From positions 204,655 to 256,238 of the forward strand of contig MNCI01021409.1 in assembly GCA_015680685.1 (NCBI GenBank): a stretch of DNA of 51,584 nt. Reading direction: 5' to 3'. The DNA is from Gnetum montanum. Taxonomy: Eukaryota; Streptophyta; Gnetopsida; Gnetales; Gnetaceae. Each line of letters starts with the position of its first letter. Positions within the stretch are counted from its first letter, which is position 1. The notes beneath the pieces are model-generated. The model saw only the letters and a program-made list of their open reading frames with translations. It did not search any database and had not been told where the DNA came from. Made by a program: the position numbers and the translations under genes. Of this stretch, positions 33,831 through 45,230 are shown piece by piece.

Positions 33831-36800
33831 CTAACCATCAGGGTCAGGAGGGCTGTCCCCTTTAGACTCTCCCACACCATGGGTCCCCGCTCCGCTAGGG
33901 CCACCTTCTTGAACATCGTCATCGCCTTGACCCTGTGAAAAGGCAAAAGAAAACAATCAACACAAAAGGAAAAGAGAAAAATCCCAAACATTATTCAACG
34001 AAAAAAATTCACAAGAATAAACTGCTTACCGTAGGAGACCCCCCTAAACCGAATTCCAACCGACGGAGAATTTCTTCCTTAGAGACACTAGCCCAGTCAG
34101 TCCCATCGAGGCCCAAATCAACATTCGCTAAGGACTTCCCTTTGTCAACCGTTGACCATGTGGGACGTTTCAAGGGAAATTCACCCACAGAAACCTCCCT
34201 AGAAGCAGTCGTAATCACCCTCTTGGGTGATTCCATCTCAACAATGGTATGCTTGGCAAATGTATCAAATGCAGAGCGCAGGCCTAAACCTTCAATGAAC
34301 ATCTCTAGCTGACGCTTCTCTATAGATACTTCTTTTAATGACTTCTTGTAATGATTCTTATGATTCTTCTCATCTTGACCCCACTTCTGCACCTTAGAAG
34401 TGAAAGCCTTCCAATCCTGGCACTTGAGGTTCAGTAAATCTATCTGGGCCTTACGCTCTACCAGCTCCCGAGTCAGTGATACATGGCGATTCAGTAAGTT
34501 CCAATATCTGGTATAAGTGATCTCAGAAGGTCGCCAAGAATGATCACCTATTAATCTGGCTGAGGTGAACTCATAACGAGATTTGAGATCATCACGTTCA
34601 ATCGATAACTCGAAAACCTCTCTTTCCCTTGCCTGGATTTGCAACCATAGCTGTTTAATGGAGCACCTACAAGTCCAAATCGATTTGGCGTTATGTACAA
34701 GACATTCTGCCACCTCATCATAGACTTGTCTCAGTACTTGTTCAACTTCTGGTGGTAGTGCAGGCAAGTTGTCTATACAAATAGCCTTAGAAGGATCTCA
34801 CTTCAGTTTAGCCCCTACCCACACAAAAAGAATAGGCATTAGACCTTAGATGGAAAAAAAAGAATGTGAAAATCGAAGAAAGAAAAACACTTGAGACATC
34901 TATACCTATTTCTGGGTGAGATTACTGAATGCGTTTGACCACCTCATCGATGATACTGGTGACAAAATCCATTTTTCTTGGCATTTCAGTCCAAGTAAAT
35001 AGTTCATGAGTGTGAGATGGACTAGCTTCAGTGGTCGTTTCAGGGGGAGCCTCTATCATAGGCACTTCTAACCGCATCGTAGGAATCGTCCTAGTTTCAA
35101 TATCTTCGTCTGAAAGCGAGAAAAAACATAAAATTAAAACACCAAATAATGGAAACAACGATTCAAAAGGAAAAAAAATAAAACAAAAAATATACCAGAT
35201 TCTCTGTTTCCTTCCCAGTTCGGAGGGTTGCCGAGGTCCAATCTTCCCCTGTGGAAGCCATCAAACATCTCATCAACACCATCTCGATCATCGACTAGTT
35301 CTGTCTCCATGGTGTCTTGCGCCAGTTCTTCGGTGACTTCCACCTGATCTTTGTCAACCTCTTCCTCCTCAATTAAATCCGTTGGGACTTCCTCCTCCTT
35401 AATAATCATTTCTAGCTCCCGTCTTCTCACTTCCAGAGTCAGTTCTGAAGACATTCATAAATCCAACATTAGTTTCATGTAAACGGTCAAAAAAATGAAA
35501 AATGAATAAGACAAAAATAACGATGATCGCAATAAAATAAGTGCATCAAGCTTACTTACCTCATGCAGGCATTTTAAATCGTATATGCTTCACCCTTGGC
35601 TCTTCTATGGTTGGGGCCACCTCTCTAGGGCGTTCGCGCTTCTGAACCTTTGATTTGGCTTTCCCGATGATCTCCTTGATCACCCAATCAACCCTCCTAG
35701 CAGTGTAGAGCACATTGTCTGGTTCCAACCCCATGCTGTCATGTGTATCGATTGAACCACCAGATGACCCCTCTATTGTGACGGAAACTAATTCATCGAT
35801 CCCCTCGGGTGCATCTTGAGACTCAGCTACCTCGAATAAATGGCTAATCCATGGGCAAGATAATTGAGTACGATCCCACAAAACATATTTGTTGTCTACA
35901 CGAACCACCAAAAATTCGGCCAGGTGACGTAGATAACCAGCGAAGAATGCGAAAGTAAAATGGGACTACGCCTCAAAATTCGAACGCAACCACACTATCT
36001 CCCCATGGAAACTCAACAGCAAAAATTTGGCCCAATTATAACACATCCCGGTCTCTAAAATGGTCTGCATGATGTGCACAGCTTCCACCCCAAGACTCTT
36101 CACTTGAGATAGGGATTTAGGAAACACCCATGCCCTAAACAAGGGATATAGTTCATTGACTTCTGCCACCTTTGATGTTCCCTACATTGGGAACCCCTTA
36201 GAGCCCTTGAGAACGCCCAACCAATCTTCTAGCTCACGCACCACATGGAGCTCCTTCTGCACCCTGTCCAAAACCACGTTCACACCATCTACCGGGACAC
36301 TGAAGAGGTCTGAAAGGAACTCGGTTGACAGATGAAAAACTATTTTGACACACTTGATATGGGTGCTATAGTAAGTGACAGAGTTGTCGAATGAATCAAC
36401 AATTCCAATCATTTCAGTTACAGAGACATCAGGGCTTGGGGTTGTGAATAGCTCCATGAGGCCAACATCATTCAAACAACAGACGACAGACGGTGGGGCA
36501 CTGGTACATAACCATCGCTATGCCTTGATGACTTTCCCAAATTTGATGGACAGGGTGCTCTCAGTCTGCCCTATCGTAATAGGGTCTCCACCAGGGGGGA
36601 CGTTAACTATAAGCATAATGCAAAACCATAGTGTCAGTATAACCAACGTTGCAGCTAAACAAACGAACTAAGGCATCAGAGAAATATCATCACTTACCTT
36701 CAATCGTGGGATTCACATTGCTAGGACTCAAATCAGTATCATGGGGGAAAACTGGTCCATTACGTGACCAATCCCCATGCAGCCACCCCCGAGCTGTGCA

Positions 36801-38236
36801 TTGTGCAAATGCCTTGGAATACCGCTTGTGAAAATGAATGATGTCACCCTTAGTTTGAGCTAATACGGCTCTACGGAGAGTAGGACCCGCCATGAAGGTC
36901 TCTAAAGCGTTGTGAGCCAGTGCAAGTCCATCATCACCTATGCATATTCCATCTTTGTCAACTTGGGGCCTGCAAACGAACGGTCATCAAACCAGGAGCA
37001 AACACTAAACAACAGAATAGAAATGACAAATTAAACAACATTACCTCTCCACCCTATACACCGTGCTCGAAGGGTTCTTAAATAATGTATGCGCACGAGC
37101 GGACAAAAATAAGGTGCTATTGAGATAGTAAGGGCCACGTGGCAATAAGTCCCATACACATGATAACGGACGAGTAGATCTAGGCCCTCCAGAGGGACCG
37201 TCCTCAATCGCAAGCGGTCCCTCGTTAATGTCCACCATGAAAGCCATAACGCCGCTTGAAGATCCTGGCAACATTGTCTCAAGCACGCTTCGTGCTAATT
37301 ATTCACTTAGATGGGACCATATTACTACTCTGAATCTGTCTAAAATGAAGGCAAGGAACTCACAGTCCCATTCCCTGAACCATACCCCATTGTTATCAAT
37401 GGTCATATCAAGGGCAGGTTGGGCCCAATCCACACCAGAACCTCAACCAACTCAACCACTAAGAGGAAAGGCTTAGGATCCTTGCAAATACCTAGAATTC
37501 CATGGTAAATTAGTTATACATGAAAATGAAATAATGAAACAAAGTTTCACATTTGGGGCCAATACTTCGAAAAAGTTGCAAAATGTTTACGCTCAACATG
37601 CAGACCCTGCACGCTGGAAAAACTGTTTACGCTCAACGTGTAGACCCTGCACATTGGAAAAACTATTTACGCTCAGCGTGCAGACCCTCCATGCTGGAAG
37701 AACTGTTTACACTCAGCTTGCAAACCCTACACGCTAGAAAAACTGTTTACGCTCAGCATACAAACCTTGCACGCTGAAAAAACTGTTTACGCTCAATGTG
37801 TAGACCCTGCACGCTGGAAAAGTTGTTTACGCTCAGCGTGCGGACCTTGCACATTGGAAAAACTATTTACGCTCAGCGTGCAGACCCTGCACACTAGAAA
37901 AACTATTTATGCTCAGCGTGCAGACCCTGCACGTTGCGAAAACCATTTACGCTCAGCATGCAGACCCTGCACGCTGTGAAAACCGTTTACGCTCAGTGTC
38001 GTCCCTGTACGTCGAAACATACAACCAGAGACCTTGTGCAAATCCTGTATACCCAGATAGCAAATACGAAAGAAAGTAATTAACCAAGGCAAGATTAGAG
38101 GCTACCTGCACTTCGATCCAAGCCATGATGGAATCCTAGGCCTAGGCAAACACTGAAGCATGGCCTCACTTTCCTCCACGAAGGTCAAGCTAGGCTCCTT
38201 CCTCCCCTAGCCTTCTACTTCCTTTCCCTTACCCAT
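33831..38236 (-). pseudogene. Antisense eight-exon gene inside element C (nonsense-decayed)
   Basis: Exons on minus: 38236-38106, 37458-37045, 36969-36698, 36606-35560, 35444-35196, 35109-34906, 34814-34030, 33932-33831. Every intron is GT-AG; phases are 2, 2, 1, 1, 1, 1, 0; the total is 3204 nt, 1067 residues plus TAG. No frameshift is needed; ten in-frame stops remain, each explicable by one C-to-T or G-to-A change. Exon 2 contains NNGVWFREWDCEFLAF. Exon 4 (about residues 272-621) resembles plant transposon-protein/mobile-domain regions: VGLMELF, FHLSTEFLSDLFSVP, YPLFRAWVFPKSL, YNWAKFLLLSF, FAFFAGYL. Exon 5 is acidic, exon 7 helical and coiled-coil-like, and exon 8 Gly/Asp/Pro-rich. Element A has the homologue. 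Function unknown; an accessory protein made from its own promoter is inference. Confidence 0.82.
37586..38020. repeat. 40-bp hairpin array in intron 1 of the antisense gene
   Basis: TTTACGCTCA recurs at 37586, 37626, 37666, 37706, 37746, 37786, 37826, 37866, 37906, 37946 and 37986, an exact 40-bp period over eleven units with small variants. The consensus unit contains CAGCGTGCAG, then ACC, then CTGCACGCTG: ten-base arms that are perfect complements around a three-base loop. Since 40 is not a multiple of three, the repetitive ORFs across it are not genes. Confidence 0.95.
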
Positions 38237-38239
38237 CAC

Positions 38240-38640
38240 TTTAGGCTGAGCTAAACCCTGCATGCTGGGGTTTGGTCCTATACACCATGGTAATCTCTGC
38301 ATGTTGGGAATTTAACCCTATACGCCGTGGTAATCTCTGCACGCTAGGGTTTTAACCTTGTACGCTCGAGTCTTATCTTGTACGCTGCGCCGAACCCTAC
38401 ACACTGAAGATGACTGTGCCTTCATATCAACGCCATGGTTTTAAGGTTCACGCTGAAACTGTTGCCTGAAGTCCACATTCACGCTAAAACTGTCGCCTGA
38501 AATGTACATTCACACTACAACTTGGGTGTACATTCATGCTGCGACTTGGGTTTACGCTTACGCTACGACTTGGGTTTACGCTCACACTGTGATTTGGCTC
38601 AGGTTCACGCTGCCTTTGTTGACTGATAAGTTCACACTCA
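38240..38640. repeat. Degenerate CGCTG-rich repeats upstream of the antisense gene
   Basis: At 38255-38400 a roughly 60-bp unit (CTGCACGCTAGGGTTT-like) recurs, and at 38440-38610 a 25-30-bp unit (GACTTGGGTTTACGCTCAC-like) recurs. They share ACGCTG/CAGCGT words with the LTR, leader and intron arrays. Position suggests the 5' flank or leader of the antisense gene. Confidence 0.65.
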
Positions 38641-38649
38641 TGCCTTGCA

Positions 38650-38661
38650 TTATATATATAC
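38650..38661 (-). promoter_or_regulatory. Candidate TATA box of the antisense gene
   Basis: On minus GGTATATATATAATGC lies about 415 bp upstream of the ATG at 38236. It is the clearest TATA-like word on that side. An AT-rich word can occur by chance, so support is positional only. Confidence 0.4.
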
Positions 38662-38884
38662 CACCACGTTGACCCCGCTGCCACCGCCGCCACCTTGAGT
38701 ATTTAATTTAATTTAATCAAAGTTAATCAAAGTACAAAGTATGGGCAAATGCAAAACAAAAATAATGAGATAATGAACACTACCACATACCATATTCCCT
38801 TGCAAAGCAATTCCGGTTGCCCACACTGAACATTTTGGCGCAAACCCCTCAATACAGATCATACATCAACTAGACATCATCAAC

Positions 38885-39061
38885 GAATGGTTAAACGGCC
38901 TTGTAAGGCCTTAAACTACCACATTCAGCCCAGTAAGGCCTTAAACTTCCATGCATCTAGGTACGATGGTAAATTACCACCACATACGTACACATAATTT
39001 ACGTTGCCTATAAATGTGTAACACCCCCTACTAGCTCACTTTGCCCTTTGTTTATTAGCAG
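38885..39061 (+). promoter_or_regulatory. Motif cluster and candidate splice acceptor before pol
   Basis: Words GGCCTTAAACTACC and GGCCTTAAACTTCC (38885-38960) repeat the lineage motif. A pyrimidine-rich tract then ends in TTTATTAGCAG at 39061, twelve bases before the pol ATG. Ogre elements are known to splice out an intron between protease and RT; this looks like the acceptor of such an intron, which would contain the whole antisense gene. Confidence 0.5.
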
Positions 39062-39072
39062 GAGCAAGCCTG

Positions 39073-41439
39073 ATGGATTACCAGCATCTATTCACACCAT
39101 TGACCATCGATGGACCATATGGAAAGATCACAAGAGAAATCAACATAAATTCCATCAACTTAGGTCCATCAACAGATGATATATTCGTAGCCTCAATGCA
39201 ACAAACATTAGATAACTATGAAGGTATGACAAAATCCTTGGAAATAGAAGCTGATAGCATCACTGAAGACCCTTTAACTGAAACCCCCGTAACCATGCCT
39301 GATGGCGAAGTTAAGATATTAAAATTAAGCATATTATTGCCACCTCAACTTGCCAAAAGTATAGAACACGTGCTTCGAGACAACATAAAAGCATTCGCTT
39401 GGTCTTACACTGACATGTCTGGGTTAGATCCTCGAATCGTACAACACAATATTATACTCGATCCGAAATTAAGGCCAATGAAACAAAAAGCACGAAAGGT
39501 TAAGCTTGAGGTAGCATTGGCAGTTCACAATGAGATCACCAAACTTTATCAGGCTGGGTTCATATGGGCTGTTGACTATGCTAACTGGGTATCCAACATG
39601 GTCATTATCCCAAAGAAGAACGGAAGCATTCGCCTCTGCATTGACTTCCGGGACCTCAATGTTGTGACCATGAAAGATGATTTCCTCTTGCCTAGCATTG
39701 ATCAACTAGTTGATTCGACCACTGGACATGCCTTGTTATCTTTCATGGATGGATTTTCAGGATATAACTAGATACGCATTAACCCAGAACATCAGCTCAG
39801 GACTACCTTTATGACACCATGGGGGACTTTTTGTTACACGATGATGCCATTCGATCTCAAGAATGCTGGGGCCACGTATCAAAGGGCAATGACATTTATT
39901 TTTAGTGATTAGATACTTCATTCGCTTAATGATTATGTGGACGACATTGCAATTAAATCAAAAACACCATAGCAACACATCCAAGACTTAGATTTGGTCC
40001 TAAAACGTTGCTTAAAATATGAACTTAGACTCAACCCAAAGAAATGTGTCTTCGGGGTAAAAAAAGGCAAGATGCTAGGTTTTGTAGTGTCAGAAACAGG
40101 AATACGAGTAGATCCAGATAAGGTTAAAGCTATCATCAATCTAAAACCACCAAGAAACCTTACGGAACTTCGGGGTCTACAAGGTAGATTACAATTCATC
40201 AGGCGTTTCATAGAAAAATCGATAGACAAGTTGAAACCTATGAACCATTTGCTACAAAATAATGTCCACTTTGAATGGACTCCACAATGCTATGAAGCAT
40301 TTGATAACATTAAAACAGAACTTGTTCAACTACCGATAGTGTACCCTCCACAGAACAATAAACCCTTCTATATCTACCTTGCCACATCGAATTCATCAAT
40401 CGCGTCCATGCTTTGTCAGAAACGAGAAGATGGAACCGAAGTCCCTATGTACTATTTAAGCCACGCATTAGTGGCCCACGAAAAGAAGTACAACAAGGTG
40501 GAGAGGTCATTTTTAGCCCTTGTCTTTTCCCTAAAGAAATGGCGACATTACCTCTTCCATTACCAAGTCAACATAATCTGCAAAGATAATGTGCTCAGAG
40601 CCATCACCGGTAACATTTACGAGTCAAGCAGAATAGCGCGTTGGAAAGCCATGATAGCTGAATTCGACCTACATTACATATCGCAGTCATCAGTGAAGGG
40701 TCAAGCCGTAGCGAACCAACTAACTACATCACCAACACATGATCAAGCAACAATAGAGCCAGATTTTCCAGATGAAAACGTAAGCGCCATAGACATAGTT
40801 CCCGATGATTACGAAGCCATTTTGCACTTTGATGGAGCATCCACCTCTCGAGGGGGAAGTGCTGCTGCCGTCATCACCTATCCCTCTGGGGAGATCCAAC
40901 CCTTTGCTTACCGCTTCAACTTTCACTATACCAACAACATAGCAGAGTATGAGGGTCTCCTTAGGGGCCTTAAGGCAGCGTTAGCTTCCAACATCACGCG
41001 ACTTGTAGTCGGAGGAGATTCACAACTAGTTTTAAACCAAGTCATAGATGTCTATACATGTAAAGCGCAACATTTACAATCATACTGTGATTTGGCCAAG
41101 CACTTACTGAAGCGATTCGAAAGTATAGATGTGCAACATGTTTCCAGAAATGATAACATCATTTCAGATGCACTTGCCATGCTAGCTCTAAACATATCGC
41201 TAAGCATGTTCCACATGTTGCCTAGCTCCATAATCAATTGTGCTAAACCCATAACTGATACTCCCGATGAATTACCAATTGCATCTGTTAGTACAACACA
41301 CGCAGTAGAATGGTATGATGGCATAAAAGAGTATCTTCTACGTGGTGAAACACCGCAACACCTAATGAATGCTCAAAAGGATGCAGTACGAAAACGTTCT
41401 CGACAATATGCACTGGTAGGAGACACGTTGTGTCGTTGA
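39073..41439 (+). pseudogene. Element C reverse transcriptase, RNase H and second RNase H (nonsense-decayed)
   Basis: One frame runs the full length with stops only at 39769, 39910 and 39970 before the final TGA at 41437. The RT has WVSNMVIIPKKNGSIRLC, LLSFMDGFSGYN and the catalytic YVDD (39934-39945). A degenerate RNase H-like connection follows (about 40370-40720). The second RNase H (about 40825-41190) keeps the four acidic residues: D in HFDGAS (40831), E in AEYEG (40945), D in GGDSQL (41017) and D in IISDAL (41167). Two RNase H domains mark the Tat/Ogre branch. It would copy element RNA into DNA; the stops make this copy inactive. Confidence 0.92.
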
Positions 41440-42550
41440 TCCTACGAAGGCATACTATTAACATGCGTTAGTAGCACTGATGGCAAAACCATCGTCGAGC
41501 AAGTACATGATGGACTATGCGAAGGACATATAGCGTCTAAAGCAATGGCAACAAAAATAAAATGTCTGGGCTACTATTGGCCACACATGGAGTATGACTA
41601 TTTCTCCAAGGTCAAAACGTGCAGTATCTGTCAAAAAACACAACAATCTGATACATGTTCCACCAAATGAGTTGCATACAGCACAAATCACCTGGCCCTT
41701 CCAGAAGTGGGGGTTAGACCTTATCAAGCCAATAACACCCTCATCTTCTGCAGGACATAGCTTCATCATAACCGCGACAGAGTATTTCACAAAGTAGGTA
41801 GAAGCTATTCCCCTTAGAAAGACCACATCCAAACACATATGCAACTTCATTCTAGAAAACATTGTGACCTGTTTTGGCATTCCAATGACCATCATCACTA
41901 ATAACAGGCCACAATTCAGCAGTGCCAAAACTAGAACTTTTACTAAAAGCCTAGGGATCAAACATTCATTTTCTTCTCCATACTACCCTCAGAGCAATGG
42001 ACAAGCTGAAGCTACAAATAAAATCCTCATCACAATGCTCAAAAGGATGCTTACTCAAAGCAAGAAATGACGGCACGAATAGCTAGTATATGCACTATGG
42101 GCTTATCGCACTACGCACCAAACCTCTATAGGTAAAATGCCATATAGTCTTGTTTATGGTTCAGAAGTTGTTTTACCCTTGGAATTGCAGGTACCGTCTT
42201 TAAGGATCACACTTTCCAGACTTCTCGATGAAGGGCAAAATAACAACTTACGCATTGTTGACTTGGACTCGATAGAAGAGGAATGCACACATGCACTCGA
42301 TCAAATTAAGTGGTACCAAAAGCAATAACGACAACACCATCGACACGATGTTCATAAGCATCCTATCAAGGAAGGCAACCTTATACTCAAAGCCATTTGG
42401 GAACACATGGATAAATTCTCAGCCAATTGGGAAGGGCCCTACTTGGTCACCAAAGCATACGACAACGGAGCATTTAAACTAGCCGACATGGAAGGGAATG
42501 AATTGGCGCACCCGACCAACCATTTGTACTTGAAACCGTTCTACGTTTGA
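41440..42550 (+). pseudogene. Element C integrase (broken, catalytic Asp changed)
   Basis: The N-terminal zinc-binding part is HDGLCEGH ... KTCSICQ (about 41500-41640). A frameshift near 41640 follows. The core has WGLDLI with the first catalytic Asp, then IITNNRPQF where the second should be ITDN-x-QF: the codon at 41900-41902 is AAT (Asn). The Glu is present in SNGQAEATNK (42008-42010). The C-terminal part ends WEGPYLVTKAYDNGAFKL ... NHLYLKPFYV and TGA. Stops lie at 41797, 42070 and 42328. It would insert the DNA copy; this one could not. Confidence 0.9.
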
Positions 42551-43898
42551 ATGAACTCAAGTATGCACTCGTCCTGGAATCATGACGATAAACTGATACC
42601 ACAGCTCGTCCTAGAATCATGACGATAAACTGATACCACAGCTCATCCTGGAATCATGACGATAAACTGATACCACAGCTCATCCTGGAATCATGACGGT
42701 AAATTGATACCACAGCTCGTCCTGGCATCATGATGGTAAACTGATATCACGGAATGTCCACAATGACAATAAACTAACACCCGTCTGCTACGACGTGAAA
42801 CTGGCAATGTCCAAAGGGTTATGACATAAAACTAACCCACGACAGTCCGCTATGACTATAAACTGGCAACTTGATCTCTAGCTTCTCGATCTATAGCCGC
42901 ATTCAAACTTCATCAGAGCTGCTACCTCTCTGTAGCCACATTCAAACTTCGTTAGAGCCGCTACCTCGCTCGTCATCAGTTGATCCTAACAACATTGCTT
43001 CCGTTCATATGCAGTGTCGGAACTCTCATCTGGTGCCTTTGTTTCATTAGTTGTTGTTCAAGTCTAAGCTCACTCACTCACTCATGGTTTTCTTGTCTTC
43101 TTGAAGTTGTGTTTGTAGGATGACACCCAGACGTGTTCGTATGAGAATGCACTTCGCTACGGCAGCAAAGTACTGCATTGTTCCCAACGCACGTGACAAG
43201 GTTAATCAAGCCATTCATTAGTACATTTTCCATTGCATATCCCATCTATTCCTCAACACACACTACTCAGTTGCACCCCTGGTACACCCAGTGCAGCCTG
43301 AAACATTGAGCACACTGTTGCACACCACAACACTTTTAAGCAGTTGCAACCCACAACATGGCATTCGAGCATGCGCACAAGATTAGAACGAAGCTCTACT
43401 CCAAAAAAAAAGGGGCACTCATGTCTCAAATGCTCAAGTAACATCTCGTTGCATAGCTTTAGCTCTCTGCCAACAGGTTCCCTTTAAACACTAAACAGAG
43501 GCCCTGTTCCTCCAAGGAATGCAACACATCATCACGTGGCTTTGGTTGTGCCGACAAGTCCTCTTAAACACTAAACAAGAGTCTTGTTCCGCCAAAGGAC
43601 GTACACCTCATATCTTGGTCCCAAGTGTGCTAGACAATGGCTATTGACAAGGATCAACATGACCTGTGCACACACTAGAGCATCCCCTCCACCTCGCACA
43701 ATCCCTTGATTAGTCTCCAATCCCCACAATTTCCATTTCCTTGATCCAGCCACAAACTTCATTTTCCCAATTCTACGTACTACTAAACACGGTGCGATGA
43801 CATTTGGTCAAGTGTCGAATGACAATACTACTAAGTTGCTTGTGGTGTTTTGCACTTTTTTGTTAACGCTTCTCGAGTCGATTCCTCCAAGCGTCAAT
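42551..43898. other. Element C 3' non-coding region
   Basis: It begins with five copies of a 37-bp repeat (42568-42756; CTCGTCCTGGAATCATGACG, GATAAACTGATACCACAG), then further motif copies TGCTACGACGTGAAACTGGC and CGCTATGACTATAAACTGGC (42787-42870). The remaining kilobase has no supported ORF and leads to the purine tract. Confidence 0.75.
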
Positions 43899-43911
43899 AA
43901 AGAGGGGCCAA
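43899..43911 (+). promoter_or_regulatory. Element C polypurine tract
   Basis: AAAGAGGGGCCAA directly before the 3' LTR start TGAAACACCA; matches the tract of element B in kind and place. Confidence 0.8.
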
Positions 43912-45230
43912 TGAAACACCACAAAATTCTGAGCTTAGTACTTCTCCAACAAGAATCGAGCTAAGTCATGATGCTCCCCAGCATGACTGAAGCTTGAGGG
44001 CCCCATAGACAGCTTCAGGCAGAGTTGAACTCAACAAGAAACGGTTCCCTAGGACCTGTCGAAGATTACGGCGACATCTAGTGTCAAAATTGGCAGTTTT
44101 GAACTCAAAAAACTCAGTTTTCACTGAGTATGCAGCAAGTATTCAGTGTATATGCCCAGTGTGCAAGTTTACAGCATGCACACCTAGCGTATACGGCCAA
44201 CGTGCACACCCAGCGTATACGCCCAGTGTGTACAGCGTATACGCCCAGTGTCTACAGCGTGTACGCCCAATGTGTAGCACAACATATACCAATCAAAGCT
44301 CTCTAGAACTGTGTTAGATCAAGTCCAACCGAGCTGGAAACCTGCAGGCAACATTCTCGTGACATCCGAATTCAAATCTGATGGCCAAATTTGATGCTTC
44401 CTGTTGTAGCAGTAGTTTGTAAAAATAACTTCTTTTGTTTTAATCAATTCTGTACATCGAGTTCACACACCCAGTGTGTACACGCTGGCGTACAGTAGTA
44501 TACGCTGGCGTGTAGCACGTTGTACATTTGTAAAATTTCATTCTTTCGCACTCGGTCAACGTGCCACATATCACCCGACCTAAGAGTCCAGCATCCCATT
44601 GCCAATCATCCCCTCTCAGATCCGAGTCTAACTTCTAAACCTGTATAAAAACCTCGATTTTTGACTAGTTTAGGGTTTGAAAGAAAATTAAAAAGATCAG
44701 AGCAAAAATTTGGGGCAATCCACACAAAGAGAACATCCAGAATGCTTAATCCTAGACGCTAGACTTCCATCCTGCACGCTGAGCATACAGCCTTTGCGCT
44801 ATGCTTGCAGTTGAATCCAGCGAACAATCATCCCCCTACATCCACCGGAGCCTTCTGTCCGCCTTGTGTCAGATTCAAAATTGCATTAGACCGGTGCATT
44901 GTAACCTTCCATTTTGCAATAATATTGCACATTTCTTTTGCTAAGATTTGTTACAGTTTTTGGTTCATTATTGTATGCTTATTGTTTACGTTCTTGTATG
45001 TTTATGCTCCGTTTGACATTAGTTACGCCGTTTATGTATAACCCAGCGTACAGTATAACGGTGTACGTTCAGGGAAATCCTCTTCTGATCCACGTGCAGA
45101 TCATTCAAGGTACTCTGCCTTCGTTAATTCCATCTTGCCCTTAAGCGAAGGTGGTATCTTCTGTGCTTGTCCGGGGATCTCCTGGTTTCTGTTTCATTCC
45201 AACCAGAGACTGACAATTTTGTACTGGACA
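43912..45230 (+). repeat. Element C 3' LTR
   Basis: Matches 27197-28574 along its length, ends GTACTGGACA, and is followed by the target copy GGCCC (45231-45235). Scattered substitutions separate the two LTRs, so the insertion is old enough to have diverged. Confidence 0.92.

Larger units (their letters stand above)
27197..45230 (+). mobile_element. Element C: 18.0-kb Tat/Ogre-type Ty3/gypsy retrotransposon with an antisense gene
   Basis: LTRs 27197-28574 and 43912-45230 begin TGAAACACCA and end ACA. The duplicated target GGCCC flanks the element. Order on plus: LTR, primer-binding site (28585-28602), 47-bp minisatellite leader, gag, zinc knuckle, PFVI-VP linker, protease, antisense eight-exon gene, RT, RNase H, a second RNase H, integrase, 37-bp repeats, purine tract, LTR. 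The second RNase H and the pol-after-gap layout fit the Tat/Ogre branch. It is dead: there are stops in every gene, a frameshift in integrase, and one catalytic Asp of integrase is changed. It interrupts the ORF of element D. Confidence 0.92.

Noticed and set aside
37045-37458. Exon 2 of the antisense gene as an FCP1/NIF-type phosphatase
   Set aside because: A stretch like FLAF-DRF-V-IWS recalls that family, but the DxDx(T/V) nucleophile motif is missing at the right distance, so I do not assign it.
37534-37979. Repetitive ORFs on plus (Cys/Arg/Ala-rich repeats)
   Set aside because: They are translations of the 40-bp non-coding array; 40 is not a multiple of three and all frames look alike.
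37586-38020. CRISPR-like array
   Set aside because: Units are contiguous without unique spacers, and the context is a plant retrotransposon.
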